64,000 bases of DNA from Planotetraspora mira (GTDB taxonomy: Bacteria; Actinomycetota; Actinomycetes; Streptosporangiales; Streptosporangiaceae). Numbering within the stretch: position 1 is the first letter of the stretch; each line of letters begins with the position of its first letter. The notes beneath the pieces were generated by a model. That model saw only the letters and a program-made list of their open reading frames with translations. It made no database searches and was not told the origin of the DNA. Position numbers and translations under genes: made by a program. Below are positions 51,444 through 60,851 of this stretch, piece by piece. The DNA is taken from assembly GCF_016863275.1 (NCBI RefSeq), contig NZ_BOOO01000013.1, positions 310,001 through 374,000 of the forward strand, written 5' to 3'.

Positions 51444-52334
51444 ATGACCGCCCTCAGCGCCGAGCCCGAACCGACGACACCCGCACGGCGGGAGCTGCCG
51501 CTCTCGATGGTCGAGCGGATGACACTGATCATGGATGCCTTCGCCGGCCGCTCCACCCGCCTCACCCTGGAGGACGTGGCCCGCTCCACCCACCTCCCAC
51601 GCTCGACCGCGCACCGGATCCTCGACCAGCTCGTACGGCTGGACTGGCTCGACCACACGTCCTTCGGATACAGCCTGGGGCGGCGCGCGCTCGGTCTGGG
51701 CGGCAGGAACGGAAGCCACGGCGAGATCCGCGAGGCCGCCGCGCCGCTGCTGCACAACCTCCAGATCAAGACCGGGATGGTCGTCCACCTGGCGGTCCTC
51801 GACGGGTCGGACGTCTTCTACCTGGACAAGGTCGGCGGCCGGTTCGCCCTGTCCGTGCCCTCCCGCGTCGGAGGCAGGGCTCCCGCCCACTCCACGGCGC
51901 TGGGCAAGGCGATCCTCGCCTGGCTCGAGCCGGAGCAGGTCGAGGCGCTGGTCGGCCGCTCCATCAGCCGGCTGACCAGCCGCACGATCGGCGACATCGG
52001 CACCCTGCACCAGGAGCTCAACCGGATCAGGCAGCGCCGGGGGCTGGCCTTCGAACGGGGGGAGTGCTTCCCGAACATCGCCTGCGTCGCGGCGGCGATC
52101 CGCGGGCATGAGGGGCCGGTGGCGAGCATCTCCCTGGTGGGCGACGCGCGCATGCCGCTGGAGAAGGTCGCCCCTCTCGTGGTGGACGCCGCGCGGCAGG
52201 CCTCGCTGGCCTTCTTCCCCGATCTCGACTCGCCGCGGCGATCTCGCCGGGCCAGGAGGGCGCCGGACCGGACGTGGTCCTCCGAGAGCATGAACCGTTT
52301 CCTCACCGTCGGCCAGGACGGCGACTGGCTCTGA
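51444..52334 (+). CDS. IclR-family transcriptional regulator
   Basis: 296 residues, GGGAGG upstream of ATG. N-terminal winged helix at about 25-85 (LPLSMVERMTLIMDAFAGRSTRLTLEDVARSTHLPRSTAHRILDQL). The IclR effector domain follows (GMVVHLAVLDGSDVFYLDKVGGRFALSVPSRVGGRAPAHSTALGKAILAWL). IclR proteins commonly control aromatic and steroid catabolic genes. Sits 76 bp after an acyl-CoA dehydrogenase gene and beside the hsaB-like gene. Confidence 0.93.
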   Translation: MTALSAEPEPTTPARRELPLSMVERMTLIMDAFAGRSTRLTLEDVARSTHLPRSTAHRILDQLVRLDWLDHTSFGYSLGRRALGLGGRNGSHGEIREAAAPLLHNLQIKTGMVVHLAVLDGSDVFYLDKVGGRFALSVPSRVGGRAPAHSTALGKAILAWLEPEQVEALVGRSISRLTSRTIGDIGTLHQELNRIRQRRGLAFERGECFPNIACVAAAIRGHEGPVASISLVGDARMPLEKVAPLVVDAARQASLAFFPDLDSPRRSRRARRAPDRTWSSESMNRFLTVGQDGDWL

Positions 52335-52352
52335 TCCTCCACGGCTGTGGGG

Positions 52353-52928
52353 TTACCCCCAGTGGTCGCCCCAGCCCCAGAGGTTGGCGAGCGCGGGCTG
52401 CACGGGGGGCTCGTGGCCGTCGACGCCGAACCGGCCGCGGAAGAAGAGCATCGGGCGTTGCTCGGTGATCTGTTCCAGTTCGAGCACCCGGCCGATCACC
52501 ACGTCGTGGTCTCCCGCCACATGCACGTCGTGCACCTCGGCGTGGATCCTGAGCAGCACGTCGGGCAGCGCGGGGGTGCCCCACCGGGACGGGTGCCAGC
52601 CGAGCCCGTCGAACTTCTTCCCCTTGCTGGAGCCGAACCGGCCGCAGATGTCGACCTGCTCCTCGCCCAGGACGTTGACGCAGAAGAGTCCCGAGTTCCT
52701 GATCCTCGGCCAGGTGCGGCCGTTGTGATCGGCGCAGAAGAGGATCAGCGGAGGCTCGAGGGAGACCGAGGCGAACGACTGGCACGCGAAGCCGACCGGC
52801 CCGCCGTCGTCGATCCCGGTGACGATCGTCACGCCGCTCGCGAACATTCCCATCGCGCGGCGGAACTCCGCGGGCGTGGGCGGAGCCACGCCGACAGGGT
52901 GTGTCGTCAGGGCGGGCTCAGCTGTCAT
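52353..52928 (-). CDS. hsaB: Flavin reductase (HsaB-like)
   Basis: 191 residues. Typical FMN/FAD reductase: GMFASGVTIVTG, GFACQSFASVSLEPPLILFC, FCVNVLGEEQ, and the C-terminal LFFRGRFG. It would reduce flavin for the HsaA oxygenase, which hydroxylates the phenolic steroid intermediate. Sequence and location beside HsaD and KstD support HsaB, but the family is broad. Transcribed opposite to HsaD. Confidence 0.8.
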   Translation of the reverse strand: MTAEPALTTHPVGVAPPTPAEFRRAMGMFASGVTIVTGIDDGGPVGFACQSFASVSLEPPLILFCADHNGRTWPRIRNSGLFCVNVLGEEQVDICGRFGSSKGKKFDGLGWHPSRWGTPALPDVLLRIHAEVHDVHVAGDHDVVIGRVLELEQITEQRPMLFFRGRFGVDGHEPPVQPALANLWGWGDHWG

Positions 52929-53161
52929 GCGGTCACCTCGAGTTCGGCGTCTCAGCCGCCGCGTCGCGGCGTCTGCAAAACGACGTTAAGCCCCGGGCTG
53001 TTCCCGGCCGACGGCGGATCCCGTTGAGTGGACGCCGCCCGCGCACCCCGGCGCCGCCGGCGGCGGGCCCCGGGGGTCTCGCTCATCGGGATGATCATCA
53101 CGGCGGGCCGGTGACGTCGATTACCGTCCCCGGGAGCCGACCCTCCTATGACTGGGGCGAT

Positions 53162-54031
53162 ATGACCACGGAGCTGACCTACGAGTCGACGGCGCGTGAG
53201 CTCGCGACCGACCAGGGAGTGCTGCGTTATCACGAGGCCGGTGAGGGCCCGCCGCTGCTGCTTCTGCACGGCTCGGGTCCCGGGGTCACCGGCTGGCGGA
53301 ACTTCCGCGGCAACCTGCCCGTGTTCGCCGACCACTTCCGCTGCCTGGTCCTCGAGTTCCCCGGGTTCGGAGTCAGCGACCCGACCGGCGAGCACCCCAT
53401 GGTGGCCGCGAACGGCGCGGTGATCCGCTTCCTCGACGGGCTCGGGCTCCAGCAGGTCGACGTGATCGGCAACTCCATGGGCGGCGTCGTGGCCGCCCAG
53501 TTGGCGATCGCCCGTGCCGACCGCGTGCGCAGGCTGGTCACCATCGGCGGCATCGGCAGGAACCTGTTCAGCCCCGGCCCGGGTGAAGGCATCAACCTCC
53601 TCATGGAGTTCACCGAGGAGCCCACCAGGGAGGCGCTCGTCCGGTGGCTCAACTCCATGGTCTACGACCCGGCGCTCGTCACCGAGGAGCTGATCGAGGA
53701 GCGCTGGGCCCAGGCCACCGACCCGGCGACGCTGGCCGGCGCGCGCCGCATGTACGGCAGGGCCGCGTCCGCGGCTCGTACGGCGGCGTTCGCCCGCTCG
53801 GACGCTCCGCCGTACTGGGCGATGCTGCACAGGCTCAAGGCCAAGACATTGATCACGTGGGGCCGTGACGACCGGGTGAGCCCGGTCGACATGGCGATCC
53901 TGCCGATGCGCACGATCCCCGACGCCGAGTTGCACATCTTCCCCGACTGCGGTCACTGGGTGATGATCGAGCAGAAGGCCGCCTGGGAGAGCGTCGTGCT
54001 CGGCTTCCTGACGAGGAAGGACGCCCAGTGA
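53162..54031 (+). CDS. hsaD: meta-cleavage product hydrolase (HsaD-like)
   Basis: 289 residues, alpha/beta-hydrolase. Oxyanion region LLLLHGSGPG, nucleophile S105 in IGNSMGG, Asp in TWGRDDRVSP and His in FPDCGHWV near the C-terminus. Matches the BphD/HsaD family: hydrolyses the ring-cleavage product of HsaC between C5 and C6. The start ATG was preferred over earlier ones because the sequence begins TTELTYESTARELATDQG. Overlaps the following KstD-like gene by 4 nt. Confidence 0.88.
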   Translation: MTTELTYESTARELATDQGVLRYHEAGEGPPLLLLHGSGPGVTGWRNFRGNLPVFADHFRCLVLEFPGFGVSDPTGEHPMVAANGAVIRFLDGLGLQQVDVIGNSMGGVVAAQLAIARADRVRRLVTIGGIGRNLFSPGPGEGINLLMEFTEEPTREALVRWLNSMVYDPALVTEELIEERWAQATDPATLAGARRMYGRAASAARTAAFARSDAPPYWAMLHRLKAKTLITWGRDDRVSPVDMAILPMRTIPDAELHIFPDCGHWVMIEQKAAWESVVLGFLTRKDAQ

Positions 54032-55710
54032 GCGAGTGGGACCACGAATTCGATCTCGTCATCGTCGGCAGCGGCGCGGGCGGCATGGCCGCCGCGCTGA
54101 CCGCGCAGGACAGCGGCCTGTCCGTGGTCGTGGTCGAGAAAGGCGGGAAGTACGGCGGCAGCACGGGGATCTCCGGCGGCGGCATCTGGATTCCCAACAA
54201 CCCCACCCTGCGGGCGAAGGGCCATGACGACAGCCGTGAGTCGATCCGCCGTTATCTCGACCTGCTGACCGAGGGCCGGGTGCCGGCCGCACGGCTCGAC
54301 GCGTTCGTGGACAACGGACCCGCCGCGATGAAGTTGCTCGGCAGGAGCAGGTGGATGCGGTTCTTCTGGGTGAAGGGCTACGCCGACTACCACCCGGAGT
54401 TGGAGGGCGGGCGCCCGCAGGGCCGCTCGATCGAGGCTCTGCCGTTCGACACCCGCAAGCTCGGCGACGACGAGAAACACCAGCGTCCCAACAGCATGAA
54501 GGGCCCACTGGGCCTGTGGATCACCGCCAAGGACTACCGCGACCTGGCCATGGTCAAGCGCACCTGGCGCGGCCGCTGGGCCTCGGTGATCGCGGCCTGG
54601 CGGGTCTCGTCCAACGTCGTCCGCCGCCGGCACATGGCCACCGGCGGGCGTGCGCTCGTCGCCCGGCTGCGGATGGCGCTCAAGGACGCGGGCGTCCCGC
54701 TCTGGCTCAAGGCGCCCATGACCGATCTCGTCACCGGCGACGACGGCGCCGTCACCGGCATCGTCGCCCGGCGCGACGGCGGGACCGTCAAGATCCGCGG
54801 CAGGTACGGCGTGCTGCTGGCGACGGGCGGGTTCGACCACAACCCGGAGTTGCGCGCGAAACACCTGCCCGAGGGGGGGAAGGCCGACTTCGGCATGGGC
54901 GCCAGGGAGAACACCGGCGACGGCATCCTGGCCGGGGAGCGCCTCGGTGCCGCACTCGACCTGATGGACGACGCCTGGTGGATGCCGTCCGTGCGGCATC
55001 CCGCCGGCGCGACCATCCCGCTGGTGTCCGAGCGGTGCATCCCGCCGTCGATCATCGTGTCGTCGGAGGGCAGGCGGTTCACCAACGAGTCCTCGCCGTA
55101 CGTGAACTTCGTGCACGACCAATTGGCGGGCGGGCACGTTCCGGCGTGGTTCGTGATGGACGCCAAGGCGAGGGGCCGCTATCCGTTCGCGCAGATCCTC
55201 CCGGGGGCGCCGATCCCGAAGGATTTCTACGAGAAGGGTGTGGCGTTCGAGGCCGGCACCATCGCCGAGCTCGCCGGCAAGATCGGTGTCCCCGCCGATG
55301 CTCTGGCTGACTCCGTGGAGCGGTTCAACCGGTTCGCCGAGGCGGGCAAGGACGAGGATTTCGGCCGCGGTGACAGCGCGTATGACCGGTATTACGGAGA
55401 CCCGACGCTGAAGAATCCGAACCTCGATGTGATCGACCGGGCGCCGTTCCACGCGTTCCGGATCGAGGTCGGGGATCTCGGCACGAAGGGCGGGCTGGTC
55501 TGTGACGAGCACAGCCGTGTCCTGCGGTCGGACGAGTCGGTGATCGAGGGCCTGTATGCCACGGGCAACACCTCGGCCTCGGTGATGGGCAACGAATACG
55601 CCGGTCCGGGTGCCACGATCGGCCCCTCGATCGTCTTCGGATACATCGCCGCACGGCACGCGGCGGCACGCGCCCGGTCGAGCGGGCACGCGGCGCGGTC
55701 CGCTAGATGA
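54028..55710 (+). CDS. kstD: 3-ketosteroid delta-1-dehydrogenase (KstD-like)
   Basis: 560 residues, FAD-binding. N-terminal FAD motif DLVIVGSGAGGMAAALTAQ, then GGSTGISGGGIWIPNNP, the classic KstD block. Later LLATGGFDHNPELR, and C-terminal NEYAGPGATIGPSIVFGYIAARHA with the catalytic Tyr. Introduces the C1-C2 double bond into 3-keto-4-ene steroids. It overlaps HsaD and the KshB-like gene by 4 nt each. C-terminal tail is short and Arg/Ala-rich. Confidence 0.88.
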   Translation: MSEWDHEFDLVIVGSGAGGMAAALTAQDSGLSVVVVEKGGKYGGSTGISGGGIWIPNNPTLRAKGHDDSRESIRRYLDLLTEGRVPAARLDAFVDNGPAAMKLLGRSRWMRFFWVKGYADYHPELEGGRPQGRSIEALPFDTRKLGDDEKHQRPNSMKGPLGLWITAKDYRDLAMVKRTWRGRWASVIAAWRVSSNVVRRRHMATGGRALVARLRMALKDAGVPLWLKAPMTDLVTGDDGAVTGIVARRDGGTVKIRGRYGVLLATGGFDHNPELRAKHLPEGGKADFGMGARENTGDGILAGERLGAALDLMDDAWWMPSVRHPAGATIPLVSERCIPPSIIVSSEGRRFTNESSPYVNFVHDQLAGGHVPAWFVMDAKARGRYPFAQILPGAPIPKDFYEKGVAFEAGTIAELAGKIGVPADALADSVERFNRFAEAGKDEDFGRGDSAYDRYYGDPTLKNPNLDVIDRAPFHAFRIEVGDLGTKGGLVCDEHSRVLRSDESVIEGLYATGNTSASVMGNEYAGPGATIGPSIVFGYIAARHAAARARSSGHAARSAR

Positions 55711-56726
55711 CGCAGCAGGGACCGCTCATGGTGCGGGTCGTCGAGGTCATCCGCGAGACCTCCGACGCCCACTCGCTCGTTCTCGAGCCCGCCGACGGCG
55801 ACCACTCCCGGCTGGGCTACCGGCCCGGCCAGTTCCTCACCGTCCGGGTGCCCACCACGCGCCCGGAGGGCGCCGCGCGCTGCTACTCCCTCAGCAGTTC
55901 GCCGGTGTGCGACGACAAGCTCAAGGTGACCGTGAAGCGCACGCGGGGCGGCTACGGGTCCAACTGGATCTGCGACAACGTCACCGAGGGCGATCTGCTC
56001 GAGATCCTGCGCCCGTCGGGCACGTTCACCCCCGCCTCGCTCGACGACGACCTGCTCCTGCTCGCGGGCGGCAGCGGCATCACGCCCGTCATGTCGATCC
56101 TCAAGTCGTGTCTGCGCGCCGGCACCGCGGCGGTCACCCTCGTCTACGCCAACCGGGACGAGAAATCGGTGATCTTCCGGGACGAACTCGTCGCGCTCAC
56201 CGCCGAGTACGGTGAGCGGCTGACCGTCGTCCACTGGCTGGAGTCGGTGCAGGGCCTGCCCTCCGCGGCCGGTCTCGCCGCCGTGGTCCGGCCGTACGCC
56301 GGGCGGGAGGCGTTCGTCTGCGGGCCGGGACCGTTCATGGATCTCGCCACGCGGATACTCGCCGGCGGGCGGATCCACGTGGAGCGCTTCGAGTCGCTGG
56401 CCACCGACCCGTTCGCCGGATCGGAGGTCGTCATCGACGTGTCCGGCCCGGTCAGCACGGTGGAGGTCGAGCTGGACGGTGAGACGAGGACGCTGGCCTG
56501 GCCCGCGGGCAACAAGCTGCTCGACGTGCTCCTGGACGCCGGGATGGACGCGCCGTTCTCCTGCCGGGAGGGGTCCTGCAGCGCGTGCGCCTGCGTGCTG
56601 CTCGAGGGCGAGGTCACGCTGGAGCGCAACACCGTGCTCGACAGGCAGGACCTCGCCGACGGCCTGATCCTGTCCTGCCAGGCGATCCCGGTCAGCGAGC
56701 GGCTCAAGGTCACCTACGACGGCTGA
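55707..56726 (+). CDS. kshB: KshB-like reductase (3-ketosteroid 9-alpha-hydroxylase reductase)
   Basis: 339 residues, CDH/PDR-type reductase: FAD-binding YRPGQFLTVRVPTTRPEGAARCYSLSSSP, NAD-binding LLLAGGSGITPVMSIL, FVCGPGPFMDLA, then a C-terminal plant-type ferredoxin CREGSCSACACVLLEG with the final Cys in ILSCQAIP. Matches KshB, which feeds electrons to the Rieske oxygenase KshA. No KshA gene lies in the window, so it may be encoded elsewhere, or this reductase may serve the VanA-like oxygenase. Confidence 0.85.
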   Translation: MTQQGPLMVRVVEVIRETSDAHSLVLEPADGDHSRLGYRPGQFLTVRVPTTRPEGAARCYSLSSSPVCDDKLKVTVKRTRGGYGSNWICDNVTEGDLLEILRPSGTFTPASLDDDLLLLAGGSGITPVMSILKSCLRAGTAAVTLVYANRDEKSVIFRDELVALTAEYGERLTVVHWLESVQGLPSAAGLAAVVRPYAGREAFVCGPGPFMDLATRILAGGRIHVERFESLATDPFAGSEVVIDVSGPVSTVEVELDGETRTLAWPAGNKLLDVLLDAGMDAPFSCREGSCSACACVLLEGEVTLERNTVLDRQDLADGLILSCQAIPVSERLKVTYDG

Positions 56727-56833
56727 ACCCGCCCCGCGTTCCTGCCGGTTCCCACTGAGCGGGAAAGCGCGCACCGGCGGGGAGCCGTGACTGGAACCGT
56801 GGAAATCCCGAGGGCCGATCGCAGGAGGACTGG

Positions 56834-57619
56834 ATGCTGGACGGGGCGCAGCGAGCGTCCGTGGCCGGACGGCTGTGGACGGCGGAGCGGGACCGGGTGC
56901 CGATCGAGCCGCTGACCGACGCCTACCCGGGCATCGACGTGGTGGACGCCTACGAGATCCAGCTCGTCAACATCCGCCGCCGCCTCGCCGACGGGGCCCG
57001 GGTGTACGGGCACAAGGTGGGGCTGTCCTCCCTGGTGATGCAGCGGATGATGGGCGTCGACGAGCCCGACTACGGCCACCTGCTCGACACGATGGTGTTG
57101 TCGGAGGACGTCCCCGTCGAGGCCGGCAGGTACTGCCATCCCCGGATCGAGGTCGAGATCGGGTACGTGCTGGGGGCGAGCCTCCCGGGCGAGGGGTGCA
57201 CCGAGGAGGACGTGCTCGCCGCCACCGAGTACGTCGTGCCGAGCCTCGAGCTGATCGACAGCCGCGTCAAGGACTGGCGCATCGGACTGGCGGACACCAT
57301 CGCCGACAACGCGTCCTCGGCCGGCGTGCTGCTCGGCGCCGCCCGGGTGAGCCCGGCCGACCTGGACCCCGCGGACGTCGAGGCCGTGCTCTACCAGGAC
57401 GGCACGGAGATCGCCCGGGGCAACACCAACGCCGTCCTCGGGAACCCCACCACCGCCGTGGCCTGGCTGGCCAGGAAGGTGGCCGCCTTCGGGGTGGAAC
57501 TCGAGGCCGGTCACGTCATCCTCCCCGGGTCCTGCACCAGGGCCGTCGACGTGCGCCCCGGCGACACCTTCCGCGCCGAGTTCGCCGGGCTCGGGTCCGT
57601 GACCGCTCGATTCGAATGA
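56834..57619 (+). CDS. hsaE: 2-hydroxypenta-2,4-dienoate hydratase (HsaE-like)
   Basis: 261 residues. Begins [43 protein letters not shown], and has the metal-binding Glu pair of [10 protein letters not shown] plus a later Glu in [10 protein letters not shown]. Hydrates the C5 dienoate from HsaD to 4-hydroxy-2-oxovalerate-type product. AGGAGG upstream. The gene follows kshB after 107 nt and is 13 nt from hsaG. Confidence 0.88.
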   Translation: MLDGAQRASVAGRLWTAERDRVPIEPLTDAYPGIDVVDAYEIQLVNIRRRLADGARVYGHKVGLSSLVMQRMMGVDEPDYGHLLDTMVLSEDVPVEAGRYCHPRIEVEIGYVLGASLPGEGCTEEDVLAATEYVVPSLELIDSRVKDWRIGLADTIADNASSAGVLLGAARVSPADLDPADVEAVLYQDGTEIARGNTNAVLGNPTTAVAWLARKVAAFGVELEAGHVILPGSCTRAVDVRPGDTFRAEFAGLGSVTARFE

Positions 57620-57632
57620 GGGTGAGACAGCA

Positions 57633-58517
57633 GTGACCAAGGCGACCGCCGCGATCGTCGGTTCGGGCAACATCGGGACCGACCTGATGTACAAGCTGCT
57701 CCGCTCCGAGCTGATCGAGCCGCGCTGGATGATCGGCGTCGAGGCCGACAGCCCCGGGCTGAAACGGGCGGACGCCGCGGGCCTGATCGCCTCCGCCGAG
57801 GGCGTCGAGTGGCTGCTCGCCCAGGAGGAACGGCCCGACATCGTCTTCGAGGCGACCTCGGCGTACGTGCACAGGGAGAACGCGCCCAGGTACGAGGCCC
57901 TCGGCATCCGGGCGGTGGACCTGACGCCCGCCGCCGTCGGGCCGGCGGTGGTGCCCGCGGTCAACCTCGGCGCCCACCTCGACGCGCCGAACGTCAGCCT
58001 GATCACCTGTGGCGGGCAGGCGACGATCCCCGTCGTCCACGCCGTCTCGCGGGTCACCGAGGTGTCCTACGCCGAGATCGTCGCCAGCGTCGCCTCCCCG
58101 TCGGCAGGCCCGGGGACCCGCGCCAACATCGACGAGTTCACCCGTACCACCGGCCGGGGCATCGAGACGATCGGCGGCGCGGGGAGGGGCAAGGCGATCA
58201 TCATCCTCAACCCTGCCGAGCCGCCGATGCTCATGCAGGACACCGTCTTCTGCGCGATCCCCGCCGACGCCGACACGGACGCGATCGCCGCGTCGATCAG
58301 GGACGTCGTCGGGGCCGTGGCGTCGTACGTGCCCGGCTACCGGTTGCGCGCGGAACCGCAGTTCGACGACCCCACGCCCGTGAGCGGCGGCCTCGCCAGG
58401 GTCGCGGTGTTCCTGGAGGTCGAGGGCGCGGGGGACTTCCTGCCGCCCTACTCCGGCAACCTCGACATCATGACCGCCGCAGCCACCAAGGTCGGCGAGG
58501 GCCTCGCGCGGACCTAG
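57633..58517 (+). CDS. hsaG: Acylating acetaldehyde dehydrogenase (HsaG-like)
   Basis: 294 residues from a GTG. Rossmann motif [18 protein letters not shown] at the start, and the catalytic Cys in [16 protein letters not shown]. Oxidises acetaldehyde or propionaldehyde from the aldolase to the acyl-CoA, channelled between the two subunits. The aldolase gene follows 37 nt downstream. Confidence 0.92.
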   Translation: MTKATAAIVGSGNIGTDLMYKLLRSELIEPRWMIGVEADSPGLKRADAAGLIASAEGVEWLLAQEERPDIVFEATSAYVHRENAPRYEALGIRAVDLTPAAVGPAVVPAVNLGAHLDAPNVSLITCGGQATIPVVHAVSRVTEVSYAEIVASVASPSAGPGTRANIDEFTRTTGRGIETIGGAGRGKAIIILNPAEPPMLMQDTVFCAIPADADTDAIAASIRDVVGAVASYVPGYRLRAEPQFDDPTPVSGGLARVAVFLEVEGAGDFLPPYSGNLDIMTAAATKVGEGLART

Positions 58518-58554
58518 TCACCAGGGACTCCCAGCCACAAGGAGATCGACCCCC

Positions 58555-59577
58555 ATGCCCTACAGCGCCGACCTGGACATCCGGGTCACCGACTCGTCGC
58601 TGCGCGACGGCTCGCACGCCAAGCAACACCAGTTCACCGTCGAGCACGTCCGCTCCGTCGTCGCCGCGCTCGACGACGCGGGCGTGCCGGTGATCGAGGT
58701 GACGCACGGCGACGGGCTAGGCGGATCGTCGTTCAACTACGGCTTCAGCCACACCCCCGAGCAGGAGCTGATCAAGACCGCCGTCGCGACCGCGACGCGG
58801 GCGAAGATCGCGTTCCTCATGCTGCCCGGTCTCGGGATCCAGGACGACATCCGGGAGGCCGCCGACAACGGCGCGAGCATCTGCAGGATCGCCACGCACT
58901 GCACCGAGGCGGACATCTCGGTCCAGCACTTCGGGCTGGCCAGAGAGCTGGGCCTGGAGACGGTCGGCTTCCTGATGATGGCGCACAGCCGGCCGCCCGA
59001 GGTCCTCGCCCGGCAGGCCCGGATCATGGCGGACGCGGGCTGCGAGTGCGTGTACGTCGTCGACTCGGCGGGCGCCCTGATCATGGAGCAGACCTCCGAC
59101 CGGGTCGCCGCGCTCGTGGCCGAACTCGGGTCCGACGCCCAGGTCGGCTTCCACGGCCATGAGAACCTCGGCCTCGGCGTCGCCAACTCGATCCTCGCGG
59201 TCCGGGCGGGCGCCCTCCAGATCGACGGCTCGACCCGCAGGTTCGGCGCCGGGGCGGGCAACACGCCGGTCGAGGCGTTCGCCGCCGCCGTCGAGAGGCT
59301 CGGCATCCGCACCGGCATCGACACCATCAAGATCATCGATGCCGCCGAGGACGTCGTCCGCCCGATCATGGACGGCGAGTGCCTGCTCGACCGGATGGCG
59401 CTCACCATGGGCTACACGGGCGTCTACTCCAGTTTCCTCAAGCACGCCGACCGCCAGGCGAAGAAGTACGGCGTGCCCGGCGCCGAGATCCTGCTCGAGG
59501 CCGGGCGCCGCAAGCTCGTCGGCGGCCAGGAAGACCAGCTCATCGAAATCGCAGTCGCCCTCGCGGCGAAGAAGTGA
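58555..59577 (+). CDS. hsaF: 4-hydroxy-2-oxovalerate aldolase (HsaF-like)
   Basis: 340 residues. DmpG-type aldolase: catalytic/metal motifs [17 protein letters not shown] near residue 10-26 and [17 protein letters not shown] near 195-211; the C-terminal communication domain contains [16 protein letters not shown]. Cleaves 4-hydroxy-2-oxoacid into pyruvate and an aldehyde passed to HsaG. Next gene after 8 nt is the HsaA-like oxygenase. Confidence 0.92.
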   Translation: MPYSADLDIRVTDSSLRDGSHAKQHQFTVEHVRSVVAALDDAGVPVIEVTHGDGLGGSSFNYGFSHTPEQELIKTAVATATRAKIAFLMLPGLGIQDDIREAADNGASICRIATHCTEADISVQHFGLARELGLETVGFLMMAHSRPPEVLARQARIMADAGCECVYVVDSAGALIMEQTSDRVAALVAELGSDAQVGFHGHENLGLGVANSILAVRAGALQIDGSTRRFGAGAGNTPVEAFAAAVERLGIRTGIDTIKIIDAAEDVVRPIMDGECLLDRMALTMGYTGVYSSFLKHADRQAKKYGVPGAEILLEAGRRKLVGGQEDQLIEIAVALAAKK

Positions 59578-59585
59578 GAAAAGCC

Positions 59586-60770
59586 ATGGGCAACCCGGTA
59601 CTCGAAGCGATCACCCAGAGGGCCGAGGAGATCAGCGCGCTCGGCTCCGCGAACGAGACGCTGTGCAGGCTGGACGACCAGGCCGCCAAGGTGCTGCGCG
59701 AGGCCGGCGTCATCCGGATGCTCCAGCCGAAGATCCACGGCGGGTTCGAGTTCCATCCGCGCGAGTTCGCCGAGACCGTCATGAAGATCGCCAGCCTGGA
59801 CGGCTCGACCGGCTGGGTCGCCGGGGTCGTCGGCGTGCATCCCTGGGAGATGGCCTACGCCGACCCGAGGGTCCAGGAGGAGATCTGGGGGGAGAACCAG
59901 GACACCTGGATCGCCTCGCCGTACGCGCCGATGGGCGTCGCCCGGCCGGTCGACGGCGGCTACGTCTTCAACGGCCGCTGGCAGTTCTCCTCCGGCACCG
60001 ACCACTGCGACTGGATCTTCCTCGGCGGCATGCTCGGCGACGAGGAGGGCAAGGTCGCCAAGCCGCCGGAGTCGCTGCACCTGATCCTCCCGCGGTCCGA
60101 CTACGAGATCGTCGAAGACTCGTGGAACGTGGTCGGCCTGCGCGGCACCGGCAGCAAGGACGTCATCGTCAGGGACGCGTTCGTCCCCGACTACCGGGTC
60201 ATCCCGTTCTCGAAGGTCGTGGACGGCAGCGCGGCCAGGGAGGCGGGGCTGACCAACCCGACCTACCACCTGCCGTTCTCCGTCGCGTTCCCCCTCGGCA
60301 TCACCGCCTCCGTGATCGGCATGGCCGAAGGCGCCCTCGCCCACCACCTGGCCTATCAGAAGGGGCGGGTGCAGATCACCGGCACCAAGATCAAGGACGA
60401 TCCGTACGTGCTCTACGCCATCAGCGAGGCCGCGGCGGACATCGCGGCCGCGCGGTCGGCACTGCTCGACAACGCCTCGCGGATGTACGACCTCGTCGCG
60501 GCGGGCCGTGAGGTCACCTTCGACGAGCGGGCGGTGAGCCGGCGCACCCAGGTCCAGGCGGCCTGGCGGGCGGTCCGGGCGGTCGACGAGATCGTCAACC
60601 GGTCCGGCGGGAACGCCATGCGTGTGGACAACCCGATTCAGCGCTTCTGGCGTGACGCTCATGTGGGCCTGACGCACGCCATTCACGTGCCGGGCGCGGT
60701 CTTCCACGTCTCGGCGCTGACCCAACTCGGCATCGAGCCGCCCCAAGGCCCGATGCGCTCGATGATCTGA
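59586..60770 (+). CDS. hsaA: Flavin-dependent hydroxylase (HsaA-like), acyl-CoA dehydrogenase fold
   Basis: 394 residues from an ATG with GAGAAA upstream. Group D flavin monooxygenase with acyl-CoA-dehydrogenase fold: SLDGSTGWVAGVVGVHPWEMA, VFNGRWQFSSGTDHCDW, GLRGTGSKDVIV, GNAMRVDNPIQRFWRDAHVGLTHAIH near the end. It adds a hydroxyl to the phenolic secosteroid with flavin from HsaB. Followed by an unrelated Gly-rich gene, then hsaC. Confidence 0.9.
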   Translation: MGNPVLEAITQRAEEISALGSANETLCRLDDQAAKVLREAGVIRMLQPKIHGGFEFHPREFAETVMKIASLDGSTGWVAGVVGVHPWEMAYADPRVQEEIWGENQDTWIASPYAPMGVARPVDGGYVFNGRWQFSSGTDHCDWIFLGGMLGDEEGKVAKPPESLHLILPRSDYEIVEDSWNVVGLRGTGSKDVIVRDAFVPDYRVIPFSKVVDGSAAREAGLTNPTYHLPFSVAFPLGITASVIGMAEGALAHHLAYQKGRVQITGTKIKDDPYVLYAISEAAADIAAARSALLDNASRMYDLVAAGREVTFDERAVSRRTQVQAAWRAVRAVDEIVNRSGGNAMRVDNPIQRFWRDAHVGLTHAIHVPGAVFHVSALTQLGIEPPQGPMRSMI

Positions 60771-60816
60771 CGCGCTCCGGCCGATCATCTGGACGGGTTA
60801 ATAGGACTAAACTCCC

Positions 60817-60839
60817 AACGGTCAACAATGTTGCCCGTT
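60817..60839. promoter_or_regulatory. 23-bp inverted repeat upstream of the Gly-rich gene
   Basis: AACGG-T-CAACA-A-TGTTG-C-CCGTT, one mismatch (T/C), centred on 60828. It lies 47 bp after the hsaA stop and 13 bp before the TTG start of the Gly-rich gene. A well-formed operator, indicating that the Gly-rich gene has its own regulation. Confidence 0.75.
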
Positions 60840-60851
60840 AGGTGAGCGGCT